Below are positions 50,158 through 58,618 of a stretch of DNA of 64,000 nt, piece after piece (position 1 is the first letter of the stretch; every line of letters begins with the position of its first letter). Where the stretch lies: positions 1-64,000 of the forward strand of contig DASVVT010000026.1 of the NCBI GenBank assembly GCA_036386415.1, in the 5' to 3' direction. The notes under the pieces were generated by a model. That model had not been told where the DNA came from, ran no database searches, and saw only the letters and a list, made by a program, of their open reading frames with translations. The position numbers and the translations under genes are program-made. The DNA comes from DASVVT01 sp036386415. GTDB taxonomy: Bacteria > Acidobacteriota > Blastocatellia > Pyrinomonadales > Pyrinomonadaceae.

Positions 50158-51207
50158 ATGCCCGCTCCCTTCTCTTTCTACCTTCCGCCTGAGCTTTCGG
50201 CCAAAGAGCCGCCGGAGCGGCGCGGGCTGGCGCGCGATTACGTCCGTCTGATGGTCATCGACCGCAAGACTCACAGCGTAGAGCATTCCAGGTTCAATCG
50301 CCTCGGCGAATTCCTGCGCGCGGGCGACCTGCTCGTCTTCAACACGAGCCGCACGCTGCCCGCTTCACTTTCGGGTTGTGAAGTGCCCGGCGGGCCGTGC
50401 ATAGAGGTTCGCCTCGCAGAGCATCTCGCGGACGGCGCATGGCTCGCGCTGCTGCTGTGCCAGCGAGGCGATCCCTTCAGTTGCGGCCTGCGCAGCGGCA
50501 TGCAGATAGACTTCGGCGAGGGCTTGACGGGGACAGTCTATGACCGCGATGAGAATATTCCGAGGCTCTGGAAGATGCGCTTCTCGAAAGAGGGGAGCGA
50601 GCTATTGCAACTGCTCTACCGTCTGGGGCGGCCAATCCGTTACGAGTATGTCTCGGCTCCCTGGGATTTGGATTACTACCAGACCGTCTATGCGCGCGAG
50701 CCCGGCTCGGCGGAGATGCCATCCGCCGGGCGTGCCTTCACCTGGCGACTGCTCTTCGACCTGCAACGCCTTGGCATAGGCACGGCCTACCTGGTGCTCC
50801 ATACAGGACTCTCTTCTTACATGGACGATGACCTGGACGCGCAGCACCCTGCCTCTGAAGAGGAATATTTGATCAGCGAGACGACCGCCAGCAAGATCAA
50901 CGCGGCGCACCAACATGGCGGACGAGTGATCGCCGTCGGCACGACCGTCGTGCGAGCGCTGGAATCTGTCGCAGACGAGAGCGGGCGTGTTCAGGCAAGC
51001 CACGGCTATACGCGGCTGCACATCACTGCCGATCACCGGCTCAGAGCCGTCGATGGACTGCTCACGGGTCTGCACGAACCGGAAGCCAGCCATCTAGACC
51101 TGCTGACAGCCTTTCTTCCCGCAGAGAAGATTCGTGAGGCTTACGAGGAGGCCGTCCACTTAGCTTACCTGTGGCACGAGTTCGGGGATTTGAACCTGAT
51201 CCTTTAG
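50158..51207 (+). CDS. QueA-like S-adenosylmethionine:tRNA ribosyltransferase-isomerase
   Basis: At 349 residues it aligns over its length with QueA, which completes queuosine synthesis on tRNA: FYLPPELSAKEPPERRG start, LLVFNTSRTLPASL, YYQTVYAREPGSAEMPSAG, GGRVIAVGTTVVRALESVA, GLLTGLHEPEASHLDLL and FGDLNLIL end. But the usual TAGLHFT and H(V/L)GxGTF blocks are changed to SAGRAFT and HTGLSSY, so it may be a divergent paralogue. The ATG lies 6 bases after an A-family arm, without Shine-Dalgarno. Confidence 0.82.
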   Translation: MPAPFSFYLPPELSAKEPPERRGLARDYVRLMVIDRKTHSVEHSRFNRLGEFLRAGDLLVFNTSRTLPASLSGCEVPGGPCIEVRLAEHLADGAWLALLLCQRGDPFSCGLRSGMQIDFGEGLTGTVYDRDENIPRLWKMRFSKEGSELLQLLYRLGRPIRYEYVSAPWDLDYYQTVYAREPGSAEMPSAGRAFTWRLLFDLQRLGIGTAYLVLHTGLSSYMDDDLDAQHPASEEEYLISETTASKINAAHQHGGRVIAVGTTVVRALESVADESGRVQASHGYTRLHITADHRLRAVDGLLTGLHEPEASHLDLLTAFLPAEKIREAYEEAVHLAYLWHEFGDLNLIL

Positions 51208-51245
51208 AGCGGTTTTCAAATGAATGTGAGACAAGGATAAAATTG

Positions 51246-51352
51246 TAGGGGCAGAGGACTTGTCCTCTGCCCGCTCAAGAGCGAAGACGGGCAGAGGACT
51301 TGTCCTTGCCCCTACAGCGAAGACGGGCAGAGGACTTGTCCCTGCCCCTACA
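51246..51352. repeat. Palindromic GGGCAGAGGAC repeats, three copies
   Basis: Three copies of GGGCAGAGGACTTGTCC lie in tandem. The first (51250-51273) is a perfect 11-base inverted repeat around TT, and copies 2 and 3 are imperfect. CCTACAG blocks separate them. It follows the QueA-like gene and may serve as terminator or be a REP-like unit. Confidence 0.8.
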
Positions 51353-51423
51353 GTTCTACACCCGATTGAAATTTGCTCTAGCTCTTTGCGTCCTGAGTGC
51401 GTTTTGGCCTTTGAGACCCCGGA

Positions 51424-52125
51424 CTATTCCTCATCCCCGCCTTGCCTGATGATGATGTCCGTCTCGTTGCCAACAGAAGTGATGATAGCCCTGATGTCCT
51501 CACTGCGTAGGATGGTCATGTTGCCGCCGGGCACCTTCACTGTCTCGCTCGGCTTGATCTTGTCCGTATACCACTGGACAACTTTATCTGTAGGATCACT
51601 GGTTCTGAGTTGGAGAACGTGGCCGTCCCTTTTCGTTACGTCTAGAAGTGTCTTGGCATTGGGATAGACGAGCGCGCTGCTGATCGGCGCAGAACCGCCG
51701 CTTCCAGATGGTGGTGCCGGGGGTGGCGGTATTTCGGGGACTGTCACGACCGGCGTCTCAGGACGACTATTCCGATCACTCGCAAGCTTCATGGCGACGA
51801 GCGCGATAGGAAAGATGAGCAGGAGGAGCACGAGACCCGCGAGCAGCACCCTGGTCGTAGAAGAAGATGGCTGTAAAGACTTCGTCACCGGAGCAGCAGG
51901 TGGGGCGGGCATCTCACCGGGGGACATGTATGCCGGGCCGGTCAGCGGCGAGTTGATGTGCTGCGTGGCGGCGTTGGGCTCTCGGTCTCGCGTCGCAAAG
52001 ACTCGCGTCTCCGCTTCGAGTACGCTTTGTGCCGGGGCTTCGGGCGCGGGCTGGCCGCACCGGCGGCAGAATCTAGCCCCGGCTGTCATCTCAGCGCCGC
52101 ACTTCGTACAGGTCGTGCTTGACAT
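51424..52125 (-). CDS. Zinc-ribbon membrane protein
   Basis: At 233 residues it has an N-terminal zinc ribbon (CTKCGAEMTAGARFCRRCG, two CxxC pairs), a proline-rich linker, one membrane helix (RVLLAGLVLLLLIFPIALVA, about 89-108), and an exported C-terminal domain (LVYPNAKTLLDVTKRDGHVL; TDKVVQWYTDKIKPSETVK). The last region recurs as a small exported domain of unknown role. No neighbour hints at its function. Confidence 0.8.
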   Translation of the reverse strand: MSSTTCTKCGAEMTAGARFCRRCGQPAPEAPAQSVLEAETRVFATRDREPNAATQHINSPLTGPAYMSPGEMPAPPAAPVTKSLQPSSSTTRVLLAGLVLLLLIFPIALVAMKLASDRNSRPETPVVTVPEIPPPPAPPSGSGGSAPISSALVYPNAKTLLDVTKRDGHVLQLRTSDPTDKVVQWYTDKIKPSETVKVPGGNMTILRSEDIRAIITSVGNETDIIIRQGGDEE

Positions 52126-52240
52126 AATCGTTGGCCGTAATTGATCGCTCTCTGATGCTTCTGTAAGATTATCTCAGGAATGAAGGACAGGCAAACACAA
52201 GAGTGTCTAAAAAGATAAGCAGAGTTTTCAGTGAGTAGAG

Positions 52241-52331
52241 GATTAAACGCAAAGAGCGCAAAGTCTGATCGCAAAGGTCGCAGAGAAACGACCCCTGGCG
52301 TCTTCTTCCTTTGCGTCCTTTGCGTTTAATT
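52241..52331. repeat. B-family element (CGCAAAGGN)
   Basis: ATTAAACGCAAAGAGCGCAA units face TTTGCGTCCTTTGCGTTTAA between the divergent zinc-ribbon and DUF5522 genes. The central part is longer than the arms. Confidence 0.85.
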
Positions 52332-52360
52332 TAGTCCGAAGGGATATAGACGAGCGAACA

Positions 52361-52588
52361 ATGGAAGAGGATTATACAAACGACCGATTATCTATTAATC
52401 TATCTTCCCAGGAACTCCCCGCTTTGGTCGAAGGTCGTGACTACTATCTTGAGGGAGGCTATATGGTGTTCACAGCCGCCTTTCTGCTTCGCCGTGGCTA
52501 CTGCTGCGAGAGCGGCTGCCGACACTGTCCCTACGGGGAAGGCGCTGTGAATGCCGTCCGTCCGCCTGCAAATAAATTTCAGCCATGA
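52361..52588 (+). CDS. DUF5522 cysteine-cluster protein
   Basis: A 75-residue protein with the family end RGYCCESGCRHCPYGEG: cysteines in C-C-x3-C-x2-C spacing likely bind metal. GRDYYLEGGYMVFTAAFLLRR precedes it as in relatives. The function is unknown. It overlaps the peptidase gene by 4 bases (ATGA), so the two are translationally coupled. Confidence 0.85.
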   Translation: MEEDYTNDRLSINLSSQELPALVEGRDYYLEGGYMVFTAAFLLRRGYCCESGCRHCPYGEGAVNAVRPPANKFQP

Positions 52589-54693
52589 GGAAAGCGATGA
52601 AGTTTAAAAAACTCCTGAGCGCACTCCACATAATTCTTCTGACGGTCTCCATCTGCTCTCTTCCGGCACAAGCCGACGAGGGCATGTGGCCTTTTAACAA
52701 CGTCCCGCGCGCCGAGATCAAGAAGCGTTACGGTTTCGATGTGACGGACGCCTGGCTGCGCCGTGTCCAGCTTGCGTCCGTCCGCTTCAACAATGGAGGC
52801 TCCGGCTCTTTCGTCTCGCCGGACGGGCTGGTGTTGACGAATCATCACATCGCCGCAGACACCCTGGCGAAACTGAGCACCCCGCAGCGAGACTTCGGGA
52901 AGATAGGGTTCTATGCCCGCACGCGCGCCGAAGAGATGAAGGCTCCAGACCTTGAGCTGAACGTCTTGATGAGCATCGAGGACGTGACGGCGCGCGTCAA
53001 CGTCGCGGTCAAAGAAGGCATGTCCGGGAGGGAAGCCAACGAAGCGCGAACCCGTGCCATCAGCATGATCGAGGACGAGTCATTGAAGGCGACCGCGTTG
53101 CGCAGTGATGTCGTCACGCTGTATCAGGGCGGACAGTACAATCTCTACCGTTATAAAGTGTATACGGACGTGCGTCTGGTCTTCGCGCCCGAAGCCCAGA
53201 TTGCAGCCTTCGGCGGCGATCCCGACAACTTCAACTTCCCGCGCTACGGACTGGACATGGCGCTCTTTCGCGTCTACGAGAACGGTCAGCCGGTGCGCGT
53301 CGAGAATTATTTCAAGTGGTCAACGACCGGTGCAAAGGCGGGCGAGCTTGTTTTCGTTTCGGGCAATCCGGGCTCGACCCAGCGCTTGAATACCGTCGCT
53401 CATCTGGCCTACCTGCGCGAGACGGGCATCCCGCTCTATATCAAGTATCTCGAACGCCAGCGCGCGCTCCTCAAGAAGTACGGCGCGAAAGGTGAGGAAC
53501 AGGAGCGGCTCGCACGCGAAGACCTGGCGAGTGTGGAGAACAGTCTGAAATCTTATCGCGGGCAAATGGAAGGATTGCAGAACCGTGCGATCATGGCGCG
53601 CAAACAGAAGGCTGAGGATGAGCTGCGCCGCTCGGTCATGTCGGATGCGCGCAAAGTTAAGGAGTACGGCGACGCCTGGGAACAGATCGAGCGCGCGCGC
53701 AAGGGGCTGCCCGCTTACGAGCGCGAGCGCAGGTTCCTGGACAGCGAATGGGGTTTCAACTCGCAGCTTTTCAACCTCGCGAGAAAGCTGGTGCGCCTCG
53801 CGGAGGAGAGCGAAAAGCCGAACGGCGAGCGGCTGTCCGAATACACGGATGCGCGCCGCGCCTCGCTTGAGCTTGAGTTGTACTCCCCCGCCCCGATCTA
53901 CGACGATTTCGAGAAGCTGAAACTCGCAGACTCGCTCGCCTTCATGCGCGACGAGCTGGGCGCTAACCACGCGCTCGTCAAGAAAGTATTGAACGGCAAG
54001 ACGCCGGAAGCGCGGAGCGCGGAGCTGATCGAAGGCACGCATCTCAAAGACGTGGGCGCACGCAAGCAGTTGGCCGCCGGAGGCCGTCAGGCGATTGAGA
54101 AATCCGATGACCCGATGATCCGACTGGCGCGCGCCATTGACCCTGAATCGCGTGCCGTGCGCAAGCGTTATGAGGACGAGGTGTTGGGCGTTGAGCGCGC
54201 AAGCTACGCGAAGATCGCGCGCGCGCTCTTCGATCTGGAAGGGACGAAGCTCTACCCTGATGCGACCTTCACGCTGCGGCTCTCCTACGGCGTCGTCAAA
54301 GGCTACATGGAGAACGGCAAACAGGTGCAGCCCTTCACATACTTCGCGGGTCTTTACCGGCGCTCCGCCGAGCACAATCACAAGTCGCCCTATGATCTGC
54401 CGCCGCGCTGGGTCGAGAAGAAGGCGGCGCTCAACCTGCGCACGCCCTTCAATTTCGTCACCACCTCCGACACCATCGGCGGCAATAGCGGCTCGCCCAT
54501 CATCAATCGCCGCGCAGAGCTGGTCGGCCTCAATTTTGATCGCAACATACACGGGCTGGTCGGCAACTTCATCTACGACGAGACGCAGAAACGCAACATC
54601 GGCGTCGATTCGCGCGGCATGCTCGAAGCCCTGCGCAAAGTTTACGGCGCGAATGAGGTGGCGGAGGAGTTGGAAAAAAGCAGTAGACAGTAG
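52585..54693 (+). CDS. S46 family dipeptidyl peptidase (DPP7/DPP11 type)
   Basis: An exported serine dipeptidyl peptidase of 702 residues with a signal peptide (about 1-30). The family start ADEGMWPFNNVP is present. The triad residues are His in LTNHHIAAD (about 91), Asp in FGGDPDNFNFPRY (about 212-224) and Ser in GGNSGSPI (about 632). Such enzymes free dipeptides from peptide N-termini, feeding amino acid catabolism. The C-terminal SSRQ and stop come from an A-family arm. Coupled to the DUF5522 gene. Confidence 0.94.
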   Translation: MRKAMKFKKLLSALHIILLTVSICSLPAQADEGMWPFNNVPRAEIKKRYGFDVTDAWLRRVQLASVRFNNGGSGSFVSPDGLVLTNHHIAADTLAKLSTPQRDFGKIGFYARTRAEEMKAPDLELNVLMSIEDVTARVNVAVKEGMSGREANEARTRAISMIEDESLKATALRSDVVTLYQGGQYNLYRYKVYTDVRLVFAPEAQIAAFGGDPDNFNFPRYGLDMALFRVYENGQPVRVENYFKWSTTGAKAGELVFVSGNPGSTQRLNTVAHLAYLRETGIPLYIKYLERQRALLKKYGAKGEEQERLAREDLASVENSLKSYRGQMEGLQNRAIMARKQKAEDELRRSVMSDARKVKEYGDAWEQIERARKGLPAYERERRFLDSEWGFNSQLFNLARKLVRLAEESEKPNGERLSEYTDARRASLELELYSPAPIYDDFEKLKLADSLAFMRDELGANHALVKKVLNGKTPEARSAELIEGTHLKDVGARKQLAAGGRQAIEKSDDPMIRLARAIDPESRAVRKRYEDEVLGVERASYAKIARALFDLEGTKLYPDATFTLRLSYGVVKGYMENGKQVQPFTYFAGLYRRSAEHNHKSPYDLPPRWVEKKAALNLRTPFNFVTTSDTIGGNSGSPIINRRAELVGLNFDRNIHGLVGNFIYDETQKRNIGVDSRGMLEALRKVYGANEVAEELEKSSRQ

Positions 54694-54818
54694 TCAGTAG
54701 CCAGTAGTCAGTAGATAAAAGCAGAGTGTTTGCTACATTGCCTTTTATGATTTCGTTGAAACGTTAACTACGGCTCAACCGCTTTTCTGTTCTACTGACT
54801 ACTGTCTACTGACTACTT
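54680..54818. repeat. A-family element, loop type 1
   Basis: AGTAGNC heptamer arms flank a loop with TTTATGATTT and CTCAACCGCTTTTCTG. The left arm encodes the peptidase C-terminus, and the right arm precedes the DinB start. Confidence 0.92.
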
Positions 54819-54835
54819 CCTTCCCGAGGTTCGAC

Positions 54836-55336
54836 GTGGAGATTGAGACTATAGAGCCCTTCCTGGATTACTTCGAGAGGATTCGTGAGCGCACGTTGAG
54901 AGTCATCAAATGTATTCCGGCGGAAAGAATCGACTGGACATACAGCGAAGGCAAGTTCACTTTCGGCGACGTGATCCGGCATCTGGCGGCCATTGAGAGA
55001 TACATGTACGCGGAGAACGTGCAGCTCAGGCCGAGCCGCTACCCGGGGCACGGGCGAGAGCTGGCCGACGGCTACGATGAAGTGCTCGAATTCATGAACC
55101 GTTTGCACAACGAGTCGATGATGATCTTTCGCACTCTCAAGCCGGACGATCTGCGGAAGAAGTGCGTCACGCCGGGGGGTGTGCCCGTCACGGTCTGGAA
55201 ATGGCTGCGCGCGATGGTCGAGCATGAGATACATCATCGCGGGCAGATTTACATGTATCTTGCGATGCTCGATCTTCCCACGCCGCCCATCTACGGTCTG
55301 ACATCTGAAGAGGTCAGGGAAAGAAGCAGGTCATAA
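54836..55336 (+). CDS. DinB family protein
   Basis: A four-helix-bundle metalloprotein of 166 residues in the DinB/YfiT group. The three metal histidines fit: HLAAIERYMY (about 50) and HEIHHRGQIYMYL (about 128-140). Members are thiol-transferases or DNA-damage-linked proteins. GTG start with CCGAGG upstream. The next thioesterase gene starts 8 bases later, so both are probably one unit. Confidence 0.88.
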   Translation: MEIETIEPFLDYFERIRERTLRVIKCIPAERIDWTYSEGKFTFGDVIRHLAAIERYMYAENVQLRPSRYPGHGRELADGYDEVLEFMNRLHNESMMIFRTLKPDDLRKKCVTPGGVPVTVWKWLRAMVEHEIHHRGQIYMYLAMLDLPTPPIYGLTSEEVRERSRS

Positions 55337-55344
55337 GAGACGCC

Positions 55345-55806
55345 TTGAGCGGGACGCCAACTTTCACTCCACAGGACACGAACTTCGAGTGGCGCGTGTG
55401 CGAGAGCTTTGCGCGACAGAAATTGATGGAGACCATCGGAGCCACGCTGACGCGAGTTTCCGCGGGCGCGGTCGAAATCGAGCTTCCTTTCCGCGAAGAC
55501 CTGACACAGCAGCACGGCTACCTGCACGCAGGCGTGGTGACGAGCATAGTGGATTCAGCCTGCGGTTACGCCGCGATGAGTCTTACACCTGCCGGCGCAG
55601 ACGTGCTCTCCGTCGAGTACAAGATCAACCTTCTCTCACCGGCGAAGGGCGAGCGTATGATCGCACGCGGGCGCGTCCTTCGTGCGGGGCGGAATCTGAC
55701 CGTCTGCGCGGGTGATTGTTTCGCCGTCAATAATGGAGAGGAAAAGCTGGTCGCAACCATGATCGCCACCATGATGACGGTGGAAACAGTAGCCAGTAGA
55801 CAGTAG
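55345..55806 (+). CDS. PaaI family hot-dog thioesterase
   Basis: At 153 residues it is a PaaI-type acyl-CoA thioesterase: PFREDLTQQHGYLHAGVVTSIVDSACGYAA (in two parts, about 51-80) carries HG-x3-HAG with the catalytic Asp in the following helix, and SVEYKINLLSPAKG follows. It likely clears phenylacetyl- or other acyl-CoAs. Start TTG at 55345, close after the DinB gene. The C-terminal VASRQ and stop come from an A-family arm. Confidence 0.88.
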   Translation: MSGTPTFTPQDTNFEWRVCESFARQKLMETIGATLTRVSAGAVEIELPFREDLTQQHGYLHAGVVTSIVDSACGYAAMSLTPAGADVLSVEYKINLLSPAKGERMIARGRVLRAGRNLTVCAGDCFAVNNGEEKLVATMIATMMTVETVASRQ

Positions 55807-55931
55807 TCAGTAGCCAGTAGAAAAGAAAAGCGGTTGATGCGGTTTAATGATGCTCAACACAAATCATAGTAGCGAACATGGTAGACATTCTGTTTTTTCT
55901 ACTGGCTACTGACTACTGTCTACTGGCTACT
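55787..55931. repeat. A-family element, loop inverted relative to type 1
   Basis: AGTAGNC heptamer arms flank a loop that starts AAAAGCGGTTGATGC and contains AAATCATAGTAGC, the reverse complement of the type 1 loop. Hence the loop occurs in both directions. Confidence 0.9.
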
Positions 55932-55954
55932 TCCTTTCATCTCAGGCTCGATTG

Positions 55955-56803
55955 ATGAAAAGATTTGCCAGAGAGTTGTTGCATATCGTCCTCATTGTGC
56001 TGGGCATTCTTTCGGCTGGGCTGGGCTTGAAGGGGTTTCTGCTCTCAAGCCGTTTCATTGACGGCGGTGTGACCGGCATCTCCATGCTGCTCTCGGATGT
56101 GCTCGGATTTCGACTGTCGATTCTGATCCTGATTGTTAATCTACCCTTTATCGCCCTCGGCTATCGTCAGGTTGGTCGGAGGTTTGCGATTAAAAGTGCG
56201 CTGGCTATCGCCGGGCTGTCGCTTTGTCTGGCGTTCGTCCATTACCCGGATGTCACGCCGGACAAACTGTTGACGGCAGTCTTCGGAGGCTTCTTCATCG
56301 GCGCTGGCATCGGGCTCGCGATACGCGGCGGCGCGGTTCTGGATGGAACGGAGATCGCAGCCCTGCTGGTCAGCAAGAGCAGCCCGTTCTTAAAGGTCGG
56401 CGATGTCATCCTCATCCTGAACGTCTTCATCTTCTCTGCCGCAGCATTTTTTCTGGGGATAGAATCGGCGCTCTACTCGATTCTGACCTACTTCGCGGCA
56501 TCGAAGACGATTGATTTTCTGATTCATGGGATTGAGGAATACCACGCCGTCATCGTCGTCTCAGACCACAGCGAAGTGATCCGGCGGGAGATCATACGCG
56601 CTCTCAATCGCGGCGTGACGGTCTATAAAGGTCGCGGCGGCCTGAGCGGAACGGAGCAGGATATTTTGTTCTGCGTCGTGACCCGATTGGAGATCGGCAG
56701 CGTCAGGGAGGTCATCAGAGAGTTGGACGAGTCGGCATTCATCGTCGTCCATACCCTTTCGAATGTCGAAGGGGGCGTCGTCAAGAAGATCGCCTTACAT
56801 TGA
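55955..56803 (+). CDS. YitT family membrane protein
   Basis: At 282 residues it has five or so membrane helices (LLHIVLIVLGILSAGLGL; LSILILIVNLPFIALGY; LTAVFGGFFIGAGIGLAI) with the YitT signatures FIDGGVTGISMLLSD and GAVLDGTEIAALL, and a C-terminal DUF2179 domain (YKGRGGLSGTEQDILFCVVT). The function is unknown. ATG at 55955 was chosen over TTG at 55952. Confidence 0.92.
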   Translation: MKRFARELLHIVLIVLGILSAGLGLKGFLLSSRFIDGGVTGISMLLSDVLGFRLSILILIVNLPFIALGYRQVGRRFAIKSALAIAGLSLCLAFVHYPDVTPDKLLTAVFGGFFIGAGIGLAIRGGAVLDGTEIAALLVSKSSPFLKVGDVILILNVFIFSAAAFFLGIESALYSILTYFAASKTIDFLIHGIEEYHAVIVVSDHSEVIRREIIRALNRGVTVYKGRGGLSGTEQDILFCVVTRLEIGSVREVIRELDESAFIVVHTLSNVEGGVVKKIALH

Positions 56804-56895
56804 TTGAAGAGTACGCATAAATGCGCCGCGCGAGCGGCCACTTGAATTTAGCAGTACGTTGAAACGCCGGTCTAAAATAATTAGCGCCCTATAGA

Positions 56896-57153
56896 ATGGC
56901 GATTCAAGCACAGGCTGATAACCGGATGGAAGTACGAACCCTGCTCATGGCGAAGAACGACATGCTCGCACTCATCGGCATGGTGAAGTCTGACAAAGAG
57001 GCTTCGATCACGACGATTGATCCGCGCCAGGAGCGCCCGCTCGTGAAAACCTATGAGCCCTGGCTCGTCGCAGACGAATTCAAAAAGGTGCTGCGCCTGA
57101 GCCTGCGCAACGGCTGGCACATCATTTACGATGGCGAGCCGCTGTGGGGGTGA
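56896..57153 (+). CDS. Small protein of unknown function
   Basis: An 85-residue protein that I do not recognise. It contains a central MAKNDMLALIGMVKSDKEAS helix region and ends GWHIIYDGEPLWG. Codon use and amino acid content look like a real gene, more so than the opposite-strand frame. It may be a small regulator or a beta-sheet protein. An H-family element follows directly. Confidence 0.55.
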   Translation: MAIQAQADNRMEVRTLLMAKNDMLALIGMVKSDKEASITTIDPRQERPLVKTYEPWLVADEFKKVLRLSLRNGWHIIYDGEPLWG

Positions 57154-57156
57154 ACG

Positions 57157-57241
57157 AAGGGATGAGGGCGGAGGGATGAGGGATGAATAAAAACAAGACC
57201 GTCTTTCTTTATTCATCCCTCATCCCTCCGCCCTCATCCCT
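57157..57241. repeat. H-family element (GGGATGA heptamers)
   Basis: GGGATGA, GGGCGGA, GGGATGA, GGGATGA face TCATCCC, TCATCCC, TCCGCCC, TCATCCC around a 30-base loop. The right arm encodes the last residues and stop of the CreD-like protein. Confidence 0.9.
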
Positions 57242-58456
57242 GCTCTTGAATTTCTCAGACCAGCGCATGCGTCCCGTGATCTGCATCACGACAAAGAGCG
57301 TGAGGATCGAGCCGATGGTGATCGCGAGGCCCGTAAAGCCTTTGAAGAAGAAGGCGTAGGAGAACATCACGAGGTAGATGAACTGGCAGAGGGCGGCCTC
57401 ACGGGTAGCGAAGCGTGTTCCCGTGACGAGGCGCAGGTAACTGACGACCAGGAAAACGGAGACCATCGCCGAGACTGTGAACGCCGCGTGGATCGAGATG
57501 TGATCGACGAGGTAGGCGAGCAGCAGGTGGAACGAGAAGAAGGCTGCGGCGAGAAAGAAGTAGTTCATCGGGTGCAGCTCTATGCCGCGCATCGTCGTGA
57601 TGATGAACATCAGAAAGAAGAAGAAGAAGAGCGAGATAGGAGCGAAGAGACTGATGCGCCCGGCGAGCGGCCCCGGTTGCAGTTTCTCCGGCATGACCAT
57701 CCCGATCTGAAAGCCAGACACCAGATTCTTGTAGCTCCAGAGAAGCTCCCAGCCCTCTGCTGTCTCCTGCTTCTCCGACGGTGACAGCGCATTTTCAGGG
57801 AAGTCTATCTCCTTGAAGTTGGTCTTCATACGCAGGGAGAAGTCGCGCACCTGTGCGACATCGACGCCGAAATTGTAGCGCCAGTCGCGCAGCCCCTGTG
57901 AACGGTAGGCGACTTTGAGCGTGGCCGTCTGCCCCGGCGCGACCTGTGCCGTAGCAGACGCCATGTTCTGCTCATTCGAGAGCGCCACGGGGACATCATC
58001 GACGGTGAACAGCAGATCGTCATAGATGGCGCGCTGCGCTGGAAAGTTCAGGTAGAAGGTGACCTTATCCTGGCGGGTCGTATTCCTGAAGGTATAGACG
58101 CCCGTGAAGGCCACCTTGTAGGTGCTGTACCAGAGCAACCCTTTCTGCCTGTGTTCGAGATCGAAGTCAACGTTGATGCGGCTGCCTTCCAGTGGCAGCC
58201 AGGTGGTCACCTTCTCCTGATTCGTGCGGATCACCCTCTGGCCGTTATCAAAAGTCTCAACCTGTTTAGAGAAGACCTCTTCAGCGGAGGCGCGCGGCGG
58301 CGATTGATTGTGCGGCGCGCCCCAGATGGAGACGACGCGATTCTCTAGGGCCGAGTCCGATGAGTATGTCCGTGCGAAGATGGTCGAGCCTAAGATTCCC
58401 CAGGCGACAGAGGCACAGATAAAGATAGTAAAGATGGCGATGATGCGCTTGACCAT
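57209..58456 (-). CDS. CreD-like inner membrane protein
   Basis: At 415 residues it has an N-terminal helix (IIAIFTIFICASVAWGILGS), a long periplasmic part, and five or six C-terminal helices (FFFFFLMFIITTMRGIEL; YFFLAAAFFSFHLLLAYLVD; GFTGLAITIGSILTLFVVMQ). The GMVMPEKL..GPLAGRISLFAPISLFFFFF and HPMNYFFLAAAFFSFHLLLAY blocks match CreD family in part. CreD is an envelope-stress protein linked to CreBC. The end (RDEGGGMRDE) is encoded by an H-family arm. Confidence 0.78.
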   Translation of the reverse strand: MVKRIIAIFTIFICASVAWGILGSTIFARTYSSDSALENRVVSIWGAPHNQSPPRASAEEVFSKQVETFDNGQRVIRTNQEKVTTWLPLEGSRINVDFDLEHRQKGLLWYSTYKVAFTGVYTFRNTTRQDKVTFYLNFPAQRAIYDDLLFTVDDVPVALSNEQNMASATAQVAPGQTATLKVAYRSQGLRDWRYNFGVDVAQVRDFSLRMKTNFKEIDFPENALSPSEKQETAEGWELLWSYKNLVSGFQIGMVMPEKLQPGPLAGRISLFAPISLFFFFFLMFIITTMRGIELHPMNYFFLAAAFFSFHLLLAYLVDHISIHAAFTVSAMVSVFLVVSYLRLVTGTRFATREAALCQFIYLVMFSYAFFFKGFTGLAITIGSILTLFVVMQITGRMRWSEKFKSRDEGGGMRDE

Positions 58457-58618
58457 AATCAGACTCTTCTCCTTCAGAATTTATCTAACCGACATGATCC
58501 AATTAGATACCCGGAGAAGAATTGACGCAGGAGCAAAGGCCACGCAACGCTACTGTGGCTAACCACAGGACATTGCTGAGACGCTGTTTGGGAATAATCA
58601 CCGAAAGAGAATGCGCGA

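Noticed and set aside
53320..54552. 410-codon minus-strand frame opposite the S46 peptidase
   Set aside because: It is an antisense shadow of a GC-rich gene with certain peptidase motifs.
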